Of a DNA stretch of 11,999 nucleotides, positions 5,790 to 11,999 are shown piece by piece. Position numbers and translations under genes: made by a program. The notes beneath the pieces are model-generated. The model did no database searches, had not been told where the DNA came from, and was given only the letters and a program-made list of their open reading frames with translations. The stretch comes from an uncultured Collinsella sp. (GTDB lineage Bacteria > Actinomycetota > Coriobacteriia > Coriobacteriales > Coriobacteriaceae), in assembly GCA_937958315.1 (NCBI GenBank), contig CALFGH010000227.1:1-11999 (forward strand), read 5' to 3'. Position 1 is the first letter of the stretch; every line of letters starts with the position of its first letter.

Positions 5790-7319
5790 CTAATCCAGTT
5801 TGGTACCTGGCACCTGCACGGCTTTACCGAGCAACGCTTTGAGCTCGTTCAAAATGGAAACGGGCTGTCGATCGACAGCGTCCAGATGAAGCGTCGCCAC
5901 ACGAATGGGCGGCTGATATTCAAGCGAGCCGATGAGCACGGGAGAACCCAGGAACCGCTCGATTTCGTCTGCGATCGCGTCGGTCTCTTCGGGATCAAAG
6001 TCATCGAAAAGCGCCACGAATGTCGGCCCCGTCGAGCGGAACAGGCGACCCTTGCCGCGCGAGCATTCCATAAGGCAAGCAGCGCTTTCGGCGAGCACGC
6101 GGTCGCCTGCATCAAATCCAAAGCGGGCATTGACCTCGGCGATATCGTCAACCTTAATGGCAATAAAGCCTGCCTCGCGCGCCACGCGGCGCATTTCGCC
6201 AATGGCGTTGACCAGGGCGTGAATATCGCCCAGGCCCGTCACCGAGTCGGTCGTATCCGCTAGGCTTCGGTTGATGATGATGCCCACATACATGCTGGGC
6301 TCGGTATCGGTGCCGTCCAAGCGGTAACCCGTGCAGTCGCAAAGCGCGTATGCTCCGGTGGCATCCATTACGCGATACTGCATGTAGTGGAAGTGCCACG
6401 TGCCGTTTATCACCATGTCGAGCTCGGCGCGTACGTTGTCGCGGTCCTCGGGATGAACGCGGGCGAGCCACATGTCGACCGAGTTAAAAGGGTGCTGGGA
6501 GGGCAGGTCAAAATCGCGCACGGCGTTAACCGACCATTGCGATTCGCCCGTATCGAGGTTAAGGATGAACGGATAGCGCGTCTCGGAGCTCATGGAGATT
6601 GCTTGGAACACCCGGTCGTTGCAGGGAAGCTGATCGACGATTGGGCGTTGTGGTGCGTTATTGTCTTTCGGTTGCTGTACACGATGCATAAGCTTATAGC
6701 GATACATCTTGCGATCGGCATCCATCGTCATCTGGCGACGCGTGTCGCCGGCAAGTGGATCGACGCGCGAGCAGCCAAAGCTAAAGCTGGCGATCATGGG
6801 CGCCTTGCCATCTGAGCTCGCCTCGATCAGCCCGGCACGCACCTGCTCCAAGCGCTGCTCGAGTTCAGTCTCGTTTGCGGAGAGCGAGATAAGCACAAAC
6901 TCGTCTCCACCGATACGGAACAGCATCTCATTGTGCTCCATGGTTTCGGAGAGCGTGCGGCAGATGCTCAGAATATAGCGATTGCCTTCGGCGTGGCCAA
7001 ACCTATCATTGCAATGCTTGAGATGGTCGATGTCAATATAGGCGCAGGTGAAGGGATCGCCTTTGCGCCAGAGCTGCTCGACGTGACGGTCGAGTCCGCT
7101 GCGGTTGCCCAAGTTGGTGAGCGGGTCGATATAGGCGTTGCGCTCAAGCAGCTGGCGCTCTTGTTGCAGGATGGCATGCGTCTTTTGCAGTTGCTCACCA
7201 ACGGCGCGTAGATCTGCAGGCAGCGCGGCAACATCGAGTTCGGCGGTCGAGACGCCATTCGCAAGTCGCTGAAGATAGGCAATAATCGATTGCTCGCCCA
7301 TGCGGTACGACTCGTTCAT
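5790..7319 (-). CDS. GGDEF-PAS-GGDEF (degenerate) diguanylate cyclase
   Basis: A 509-residue soluble protein predicted to make cyclic di-GMP from two GTP. Seen: a helical lead (about 1-60), then a full GGDEF domain (62-211) with DPLTNLGNR, IDIDHLKHCNDRFGHAEGN and an intact RIGGDEF (135-141). The inhibitory I-site RxxD is absent (EHNE there). A PAS_3-like sensor domain follows (about 234-352; NLDTG, RVHPED, YRVMDATGAY). Then comes a second GGDEF-like domain (about 360-500) that starts TGLGDIHALVNAI but has TGPTF (430-434) in place of GGDEF, so it is probably catalytically dead. No transmembrane segment is evident. The start is ATG 7317-7319, 9 bases after AAGGAGG; an upstream TTG in the same frame would put that site within the gene. 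It lies downstream of, and is paralogous to, the 905-residue GGDEF/EAL gene. The 127-bp gap between them holds an 11-bp-arm inverted repeat. The PAS ligand and target process are unknown. Confidence 0.92.
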   Translation of the reverse strand: MNESYRMGEQSIIAYLQRLANGVSTAELDVAALPADLRAVGEQLQKTHAILQQERQLLERNAYIDPLTNLGNRSGLDRHVEQLWRKGDPFTCAYIDIDHLKHCNDRFGHAEGNRYILSICRTLSETMEHNEMLFRIGGDEFVLISLSANETELEQRLEQVRAGLIEASSDGKAPMIASFSFGCSRVDPLAGDTRRQMTMDADRKMYRYKLMHRVQQPKDNNAPQRPIVDQLPCNDRVFQAISMSSETRYPFILNLDTGESQWSVNAVRDFDLPSQHPFNSVDMWLARVHPEDRDNVRAELDMVINGTWHFHYMQYRVMDATGAYALCDCTGYRLDGTDTEPSMYVGIIINRSLADTTDSVTGLGDIHALVNAIGEMRRVAREAGFIAIKVDDIAEVNARFGFDAGDRVLAESAACLMECSRGKGRLFRSTGPTFVALFDDFDPEETDAIADEIERFLGSPVLIGSLEYQPPIRVATLHLDAVDRQPVSILNELKALLGKAVQVPGTKLD

Positions 7320-7328
7320 GATGGATAA

Positions 7329-7335
7329 CCTCCTT
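7329..7335 (-). promoter_or_regulatory. Ribosome-binding site deciding the cyclase start
   Basis: AAGGAGG on the minus strand, 9 bases before the ATG at 7317-7319. It lies inside the reading frame if the upstream TTG (7344-7346) were used, so the ATG start (509 residues) is favoured. Confidence 0.75.
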
Positions 7336-7357
7336 GGGCGGAACAACGGTTTGTATC

Positions 7358-7388
7358 ATATCCCCAATTCGGCTTGGATTGGGGATAT
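7358..7388. repeat. Inverted repeat between the two c-di-GMP genes
   Basis: ATATCCCCAAT (7358-7368) and ATTGGGGATAT (7378-7388) are perfect 11-bp arms around a 9-base spacer. It lies in the 127-bp gap, 39-69 bases before the downstream cyclase ATG. On the minus strand the second arm leads into TATGAT, a passable -10 element, so it may be an operator straddling a promoter. It may equally be a leader hairpin. No T-tract follows, so it is not an obvious terminator. Confidence 0.7.
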
Positions 7389-7446
7389 AAGTTAGCCAAT
7401 GGGGACAAATGCCCCCTTCGACGGTGGCGTTTTGCGCGCGAGCGTA

Positions 7447-10164
7447 TCAGTTATTATTGCCGCCATTGAGCAATGCCTCAAAATCCTTCGCCGGCATGGG
7501 GCGGTAGTAGAGGAAGCCCTGAGCGTAGCGGGCGCCCATTTGTCGTAGCATGTTCGCCTGCTCATTTGTCTCGACGCCTTCGATTACAATGGGCAGATGG
7601 AGCGACTGCGCCATCTCGAGCATCGATGACACGATCTGCGCGCTGCGGCCTTGATCGCGGTCGGTGGGCACAAAGGTGCGGTCGAGCTTGATGACGTCGA
7701 CGTTGACGTTCTTGAGCATCGCGAGCGTGGACTGACCGGTGCCAAAATCGTCCATATAGGTCGAGAAGCCGCGGGTGTGCAAGTCGGCTGTCAGTTTGTC
7801 TACGGCTTCGGACTCTCCCGTATAAGCCGTCTCGGTGATCTCGATGCGCATGAGCTCGGGCGGCAGGTTGTATTGGGCGGCGAGCGATCCCATATGCTCG
7901 GCAACGTCGCAGGCAAGAATGTCCACGCGAGACACATTAAGCGAGACCGGAACCACGCGAAGACCGCGATCGAGACGCTCGCGAAGCCATATGGCGACAC
8001 CCTGCCAAATGTATTTGTCGAGCGTCACCACAAAGCCGCTTTCCTCGAGTGCGGGAATAAACGTTGCGGGCGAAATGAGAGAGCCGTCCTTGTCAATCCA
8101 GCGCGTAAGTGCCTCGGCGCCAATGATCTCGCCGGTTTCCATATCGACCTGGGGCTGCAGGTAGTACGTGATGCGGCCATTTGAGAGCGCGTACTGGAAC
8201 TCGGTCAGCGTGCGGTGGAACGCAATCTCGTGTTCATATTCTTCGGGGCGGAAAATAGCAATGCGCTCCTTGAAGTCGTTTTTGGCGCGTCGATTGGTAA
8301 ACATGGCCTTTGCCTGCGCATCGATGGTGATCTCCTCATTGGAGTCGATGGGGTAAATGCCCATGGACGGCCAAAAACCTACGCCGTCATCATGCCTGGC
8401 TACTGCCTCGCGAACGCGGTTGTAGATTTGATGGACGGTGATGTGCTTAAAGGGGATGAGTACGCAAAAGTCATCTTGGCCCCAGTACCCTGCGACGCCC
8501 ATATCGGCATTCTCGATGTCCTTGAGGACCGTGCCCACATCGGCGAGTACGCGGTCGCCCTCGGCCTGGCCGTGCCATTCATTAAACAGGCGCATGTGAC
8601 CCATGTCGACGGTGGCGATGCACCAGGTGTCGTCGCGCCTTGCCTCGAGAAATGCGTTGGCGCGCCGCATAAACTCGCTGGGTCGATAGAGGCCCGTGAG
8701 CGAGTCGATACGTTCGGCGATGGCGCTTTTGCGCTCCGCCTCGGGTATGGGGAGGCTGTCGTTGGGAACAAGCCCGCCGGCCGTGCGAAGGCGACGGTCG
8801 AGTTCGCCTAAAACGGCGGTCGCTTGATGGGTTAACTGCTCGTAAAAGGCCGGGACGACAAGGCAGACGGGAGTAATGGTGTCGCCCGCGATTTGAACAG
8901 GAGCGAAAACAGCCTCTTTAAGGTGGCGGGTCAGTTGCTCGAATGCCTCGTGGTCCAAATCGTTGCTGAGCACGACAAACTGGACGCTTCGTGAACGGAA
9001 GACCCGGCTTCTGCCGCGGGTGATCGACAGCATGCGGCCTGCGTATTCGGCAAGCATGTTGTCGACAGCCTCGGCCCCGTAGAGCTCGTTGAGATTCGCC
9101 GTGCCACGAATGCGCACCGCTATAAGCCCCGTCTCGCAGCGGTCGCGACGGCAGGCATCGATAGCGTTGACCAGCATGCGCTGCGTTCCGAGGCCTGTGG
9201 CGGCGTCGACGGTTTCGGCAAGCGAGTGGTTGACGAGTTCGCCGACATAGAGCGAGGGGACATTTCCGTCGCCGTCGATGCGAAACCCGCGAGCACGGCA
9301 GAGAACGTAGTCACCCGCGGCATTGCGCATGCGGTACTGCATGACGCGGCGGTGTTTGGAGCCGTTAAAGATCTGGTTGATGTCGTTGGCGTAGGCCTCG
9401 AGGTCATCGGGATGGACGCGCGTCTTCCAGAAATCGCGGCAGCTGTCTATGTGCTCCGAAGGAAGACCGAGATCGCGCAAGGCACCTTGCGACCAAAGGG
9501 TGCGGTCCTTGTCCAAGTTCTCGATAAAGAAATAACGGCCCTCGTTGAGCATCGAAAAGGCGTCAAAAATGCGATCGCTTATTTCGAAGTCGTCGGCGTG
9601 GACTTGCGTGATATTGCGCCGATCGAGGTGCATAGCATGACGTAGCTTGTAGTCGTACATGCGATGGTCGGCATCGAGTGTCATGCGATTGGAGGCTTCG
9701 CCCAGGGCGGGGTCGGCGTGTGCCACTCCGTAGCTAAACGAGTGGGGCATCTCGGAATCGTTGTTTTTGAGCAGGATCGTTCGGCAGTGTTCCAGACGTT
9801 CGGCGAGGTCGTCCTCGGTCGCAATCGTAGATAGGATGGCAAACTCGTCGCCGCCTATGCGAAACGCCGCCTCGTCCACCTTCATATACAGTTTGAGATA
9901 GAGGCTTACCTGCAAGATATAGCGGTTGCCCTCGTCATGCCCAAAGACGTCGTTGCAGTGCTTGAGATTGTCGATATCGATGAACGCCATGGTAACGGGG
10001 GTGTCCTGCTCCCAGAGCTCCTCGAGGGAACGGGCAAAGCCGCCACGGTTGCCAAGCCCGGTAAGCTGGTCGGTAAAGGCGGTCCTGATCAGATCCTCCT
10101 GACGCTCGAGAAGGTCACGGACGGTCTTTTCGAGCGTTTCGGTGTAATTGCTGACAGTATCCAT
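7447..10164 (-). CDS. GGDEF-PAS-GGDEF-GGDEF-EAL cyclic di-GMP cyclase/phosphodiesterase
   Basis: A 905-residue soluble multidomain c-di-GMP protein. Domains seen in order: GGDEF 1 (about 29-175) with DQLTGLGNR, IDIDNLKHCNDVFGHDEGN and intact RIGGDEF (102-108), without an RxxD I-site; PAS_3-like (about 200-315; RVHPDD, YRMRNAAGDY); GGDEF 2 (about 320-460), which begins TGLGTQRMLVNAI and has RSVQF (392-396) for GGDEF; GGDEF 3 (about 487-635), with DSLTGLYRPSEF and GQDDF (562-566); and EAL (about 645-900). The EAL domain keeps GAEALTRW (682-689), SLNVSR, EITE, MDDFGTG (804-810), VIKLDRTF, IEGVET and QGF, so phosphodiesterase activity is likely. The loop-6 tyrosine is Gln (GTGQST). The first 460 residues parallel the neighbouring 509-residue protein, so one arose by duplication. 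ATG 10162-10164 is the first start after an in-frame stop and has no strong ribosome site. Net cyclase or phosphodiesterase direction cannot be read from sequence. Confidence 0.94.
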   Translation of the reverse strand: MDTVSNYTETLEKTVRDLLERQEDLIRTAFTDQLTGLGNRGGFARSLEELWEQDTPVTMAFIDIDNLKHCNDVFGHDEGNRYILQVSLYLKLYMKVDEAAFRIGGDEFAILSTIATEDDLAERLEHCRTILLKNNDSEMPHSFSYGVAHADPALGEASNRMTLDADHRMYDYKLRHAMHLDRRNITQVHADDFEISDRIFDAFSMLNEGRYFFIENLDKDRTLWSQGALRDLGLPSEHIDSCRDFWKTRVHPDDLEAYANDINQIFNGSKHRRVMQYRMRNAAGDYVLCRARGFRIDGDGNVPSLYVGELVNHSLAETVDAATGLGTQRMLVNAIDACRRDRCETGLIAVRIRGTANLNELYGAEAVDNMLAEYAGRMLSITRGRSRVFRSRSVQFVVLSNDLDHEAFEQLTRHLKEAVFAPVQIAGDTITPVCLVVPAFYEQLTHQATAVLGELDRRLRTAGGLVPNDSLPIPEAERKSAIAERIDSLTGLYRPSEFMRRANAFLEARRDDTWCIATVDMGHMRLFNEWHGQAEGDRVLADVGTVLKDIENADMGVAGYWGQDDFCVLIPFKHITVHQIYNRVREAVARHDDGVGFWPSMGIYPIDSNEEITIDAQAKAMFTNRRAKNDFKERIAIFRPEEYEHEIAFHRTLTEFQYALSNGRITYYLQPQVDMETGEIIGAEALTRWIDKDGSLISPATFIPALEESGFVVTLDKYIWQGVAIWLRERLDRGLRVVPVSLNVSRVDILACDVAEHMGSLAAQYNLPPELMRIEITETAYTGESEAVDKLTADLHTRGFSTYMDDFGTGQSTLAMLKNVNVDVIKLDRTFVPTDRDQGRSAQIVSSMLEMAQSLHLPIVIEGVETNEQANMLRQMGARYAQGFLYYRPMPAKDFEALLNGGNNN

Positions 10165-10218
10165 GTTCTAAGCGGCTTTCTGAAGTCGGGGCGGATTGCG
10201 TCGGGCGAGCTCGTCGTG

Positions 10219-10250
10219 TACACGCGTCGTTGCTCAGCGTTTTGCGTGTA
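10219..10250. repeat. Short inverted repeat in the EAL gene leader
   Basis: TACACGC (10219-10225) pairs with GCGTGTA (10244-10250) across 18 bases. It would lie in the 5' leader of the GGDEF/EAL message if transcription starts near 10315. It could be a leader hairpin; chance occurrence cannot be excluded at 7 bp. Confidence 0.4.
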
Positions 10251-10321
10251 TCCAGGCCCCCGCCTTGCTGCGTTGTTGGGTTACTTTGCCGGCTAATGTT
10301 CGCTGTTGATAACTGCTGAGT

Positions 10322-10327
10322 AGTATA
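10322..10327 (-). promoter_or_regulatory. Candidate -10 element of the GGDEF/EAL gene
   Basis: On the minus strand this reads TATACT, a 5-of-6 match to TATAAT. The place where a -35 would fall is occupied by the tandem repeat and does not resemble TTGACA, as in activator-dependent promoters. Confidence 0.35.
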
Positions 10328-10350
10328 AACAACAGTAATAAACAACAGTA
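10325..10350. repeat. Perfect 13-bp tandem direct repeat
   Basis: ATAAACAACAGTA occurs twice, back to back, without mismatch (10325-10337 and 10338-10350). On the minus strand (TACTGTTGTTTAT twice) it directly abuts and slightly overlaps a candidate -10 element of the GGDEF/EAL gene. It sits about 150-180 bases upstream of the patatin gene. This placement suits a transcription factor site. Confidence 0.85.
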
Positions 10351-10451
10351 CAAAATTATATAGGGGTGCACATGCTGTGGGTGGCTATTATTCGACAAAC
10401 GGCAGCACGATGATGCGATGTTCGATAAAAATGCGACTGGGGCGGTATATG

Positions 10452-10479
10452 TTGACGGGTATACTTGTTCCGTTTGAAT
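10452..10479 (+). promoter_or_regulatory. Candidate promoter of the patatin-like gene
   Basis: TTGACG (10452-10457) and TTGAAT (10474-10479) are separated by 16 bases. That gives 5-of-6 and 4-of-6 matches to the standard -35 and -10 hexamers, and would place the start of transcription shortly before the GGAG ribosome site (10490-10493). Confidence 0.35.
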
Positions 10480-10501
10480 TTGTGGGGATGGAGATGGTCG
10501 C

Positions 10502-11371
10502 ATGGCACAGCCAACTATGACGCGCACGGTGGGGCTCGCGCTCGAGGGAGGCGGCTACCGCGGTATGTATACGGCGGGCGTGCTCGACGTTTGGATGGAG
10601 CACGGTTTGACCTGCGACCATATGGTGGGCGTCTCGGCGGGCGCGGCGTTTGGCTACAATTTTAAATCGCGCCAGATCGGCCGTGCCATTCGCTATAACA
10701 AGGCCTATTGTGCCGATAAGCGCTATGCGGGTGTAGCAAGCTGGCTGCGGACCGGCGATATGTTCAATGCCGATTTTGCCTATCACGAGGTGCCTATCGA
10801 GCGCGATCCCATTGACTTGGAGGCGTATCGCGCCTGTCCCATGCGGTTTACGTGCGTGTGCACCGATATCGAGACGGGCAAGGCCGTCTACCATGACCTG
10901 CCTTATGGCGACGAGCGGGATATCGAGTGGATCCGGGCATCGTCGGCGATTCCCGTGGCGACGCGTCCCGTTGCTATTGACGGGCATAAGTATCTGGATG
11001 GTGGCGTGGCTGATTCTATTCCCAGTGCATGGCTGTTTGCGCAGGGGTATGACCGCAATATCGTGGTACTCACGCAGCCGGCGGGCTTTGTGAAGCAGCC
11101 CAACAGCGTGATGCCCATGCTGCGTCGCGTGTTCCGTCACTATCCGGAGTTTGTCTCAGCGCTTGAGCATCGGCATGAGGTTTACAATGCCACGCTCGAT
11201 GACCTGGCACGTCGCGAGGCTGCCGGCGAAATCTTTGTGGTGCGTCCGAGCGAATCGGTGAAAGTGCCGTCGCTGTGCCGCGAGCCCGATGAGCTCGAGC
11301 GCATCTATCAGATCGGTCGTCGAGATGCGGAGGCGACTTTGCCGGCGTTGGAGGCCTACCTAGCGGGGTAG
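10502..11371 (+). CDS. Patatin-like phospholipase family protein (YjjU-like)
   Basis: A 289-residue patatin-fold lipid acyl hydrolase, expected to cleave acyl esters of (phospho)lipids with a Ser-Asp dyad. Seen: the oxyanion loop LEGGGYRGMYTAG (14-25), nucleophile elbow GVSAG with Ser45 (43-47), SSAIPVATRPVAIDG (147-161), and YLDGGVADSIP with the catalytic Asp166 in DGG. The length and the LALEGGGYRG opening match the small bacterial YjjU/RssA-like subgroup. No signal peptide or membrane segment is visible, so it probably acts in the cytoplasm or on the inner membrane face. ATG at 10502 follows GGAG with an 8-base spacer; the next Met (codon 6) lacks one. It is divergent from the c-di-GMP genes and convergent with thiE, so it is probably monocistronic. 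The true substrate is unknown. Confidence 0.92.
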   Translation: MAQPTMTRTVGLALEGGGYRGMYTAGVLDVWMEHGLTCDHMVGVSAGAAFGYNFKSRQIGRAIRYNKAYCADKRYAGVASWLRTGDMFNADFAYHEVPIERDPIDLEAYRACPMRFTCVCTDIETGKAVYHDLPYGDERDIEWIRASSAIPVATRPVAIDGHKYLDGGVADSIPSAWLFAQGYDRNIVVLTQPAGFVKQPNSVMPMLRRVFRHYPEFVSALEHRHEVYNATLDDLARREAAGEIFVVRPSESVKVPSLCREPDELERIYQIGRRDAEATLPALEAYLAG

Positions 11372-11393
11372 AGCAAACTGCCGCGGACTCGGC

Positions 11394-11439
11394 GGAAAGC
11401 GCATCCCGGAATGGAGGTCCAAACTGGGATGCGCTTTCC
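11394..11439. terminator. Stem-loop between convergent patatin and thiE genes
   Basis: GGAAAGCGCATCCC (11394-11407) and GGGATGCGCTTTCC (11426-11439) form a perfect 14-bp stem with an 18-base loop. It is placed 22 bases after the patatin stop and 38 bases beyond the thiE stop, where a shared bidirectional terminator would be expected. There is no T-tract outside the stem on either strand, so termination would be atypical. Confidence 0.5.
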
Positions 11440-11477
11440 ATTGCTAAAGATGTGAGGCTGCGGATCAGCTGCTCGGC

Positions 11478-11999
11478 TTATGCCTCTGCTTGCTGCCAGG
11501 TGTCGACGAGCTCCTTGGCTGCGGCGTGGGGGTCGTCGGCACTGCAGACGGCGCTCACCACAAAGAAGCCATCGACGCCGGTTGCCTTAAGCTGCGGCAA
11601 GTCGGCCGTCTTGACGCCGCCGCCCACCACGATGGGCACGGGGCTTGCCGCGTGGAGTGCGGCCAGGTCCTCAAAGCTCTTGGTGATGATAGAGCCGTCG
11701 GCCGCGCGTCCGCAGTCGCGCTTGGTCTCGGTCTCGTGGAGTGGGCCGATGCCCAGGTAATCGACCAGGCTCATGTCGGCGGTCTTGACGTACTCGAGCA
11801 TTTCCTCGCAACGGGCCGAAAGACCCACGATGGCGTCGGGGCCCAGCAGCTTGCGGCAGATCTCGACGGGAATGTCGCTCTGACCCACATGCACGCCGTC
11901 GACGGCAATGCCCTGCTCGCGTGCAGCAAGCACGCAGTCCAGGCGGTCGTCGATGAGCAGGGCGACCTGACCGGTCTTGCCGGCCTGCGCGATTGCCTG
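11478..11999 (-). CDS. thiE: Thiamine-phosphate synthase (5' end cut by window)
   Basis: ThiE condenses the thiazole phosphate and pyrimidine pyrophosphate halves into thiamine phosphate, a TIM-barrel enzyme of vitamin B1 synthesis or salvage. The frame stays open to the window edge, reading ...GQVALLIDDRLDCVLAAREQ before the GTG at 11931-11933, so that GTG is internal and the true start lies beyond 11999. Seen: LLIDDR (family INDR/IDDR), DGVHVGQSDIP (family GVHLGQ.D), VGLSAR, YLGIGPLHETETKRDC (family GP...T.TK, pyrophosphate contact), PIVVGGGV and DGFFVVSAVCSADDP. All are in the expected order. The usual histidine of the family 'G.S.H' is replaced by Arg (GLSAR), a minor divergence. No TPP riboswitch can be looked for because the upstream region is missing. 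Convergent with the patatin gene. Confidence 0.93.
   Translation of the reverse strand, partial: QAIAQAGKTGQVALLIDDRLDCVLAAREQGIAVDGVHVGQSDIPVEICRKLLGPDAIVGLSARCEEMLEYVKTADMSLVDYLGIGPLHETETKRDCGRAADGSIITKSFEDLAALHAASPVPIVVGGGVKTADLPQLKATGVDGFFVVSAVCSADDPHAAAKELVDTWQQAEA

Larger units (their letters stand above)
10165..10501. other. Divergent intergenic region between the EAL gene and the patatin gene
   Basis: 337 bp without a credible gene. From left to right it holds a 7-bp inverted repeat (TACACGC 10219-10225 / GCGTGTA 10244-10250), an AT-rich core with the 13-bp tandem repeat (10325-10350) and a minus-strand TATACT at 10322-10327, and a + strand candidate promoter near the patatin start. 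If TATACT is used, the EAL gene would have a leader of about 150 bases. No match to a c-di-GMP riboswitch core was recognised by eye. Apparent open frames here extend from overlap with neighbouring genes and have no coding character. Confidence 0.75.

Noticed and set aside
7401..7415. GGGG-acaaatg-CCCC inverted repeat resembling the GACAAAGGGG palindromes
   Set aside because: Arms of only four bases and the spacing differ; not a member of the repeat family on this evidence.
8215..8811. Open frame of 198 codons on the + strand
   Set aside because: It lies antisense within the GGDEF/EAL gene and is explained by codon bias of that gene.
10165..10321. Possible c-di-GMP riboswitch in the leader of the GGDEF/EAL gene
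   Set aside because: The leader contains ACGCAAAACGC-like text, but I could not find the conserved GEMM core or tetraloop-receptor pairing by eye.
10388..11140. Open frame of 250 codons on the minus strand
   Set aside because: It is antisense to the patatin-like gene, which carries the catalytic motifs; the frame shows no family features and no ribosome site.

Overview
The window looks like chromosomal DNA from a high-GC gut actinobacterium of the class Coriobacteriia, most likely Collinsella or a close relative. That placement is an inference from base composition, protein flavour and the short 'GYGACAAAGG' palindromes between genes; no rRNA or other phylogenetic marker is present. Ten protein-coding genes are supported, two of them cut by the window edges. 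I saw no tRNA, rRNA, transposase or CRISPR array.

Layout: (1) The 3' part of a UvrA-like double-ABC ATPase gene runs on the + strand to 1542. (2) Facing it is a minus-strand AAA-type ATPase with a C-terminal winged helix (1582-2682). It is bracketed by two related perfect palindromes (1546-1575 and 2801-2833). (3) A long minus-strand run follows, given here in transcription order: a GGDEF-PAS-GGDEF-GGDEF-EAL protein (10164-7447), a GGDEF-PAS-GGDEF protein (7319-5790), an iron-sulfur-type flavoprotein (5715-5092), an ArsC/Spx-fold protein lacking its usual cysteine (5080-4739), a CobW-type metal-chaperone GTPase (4652-3522) and a TrmL-like tRNA 2'-O-methyltransferase (3426-2827). (4) A 337-bp divergent intergenic region (10165-10501) with a perfect 13-bp tandem repeat separates this run from a + strand patatin-like hydrolase (10502-11371). 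(5) A minus-strand thiE gene (thiamine-phosphate synthase) runs off the right edge.

How the genes work together: the two cyclic-di-GMP genes are paralogues with the same N-terminal architecture. One keeps only a predicted active cyclase. The other adds a third GGDEF-like domain and a complete EAL phosphodiesterase, so the pair could make and degrade c-di-GMP. The flavoprotein and ArsC-like genes are 11 bp apart and probably co-transcribed. CobW and TrmL are separated by a clear intrinsic terminator that sits almost on the trmL ribosome-binding site, so trmL expression may depend on readthrough.

The least ordinary features are the paired multi-GGDEF proteins with conserved degenerate domains, the tandem repeat in the divergent promoter region, the roughly 43-residue insertion inside the TrmL SPOUT core, the cysteine-less ArsC-fold protein, and the palindromes flanking the ATPase gene, one of which supplies the stop codon of trmL.
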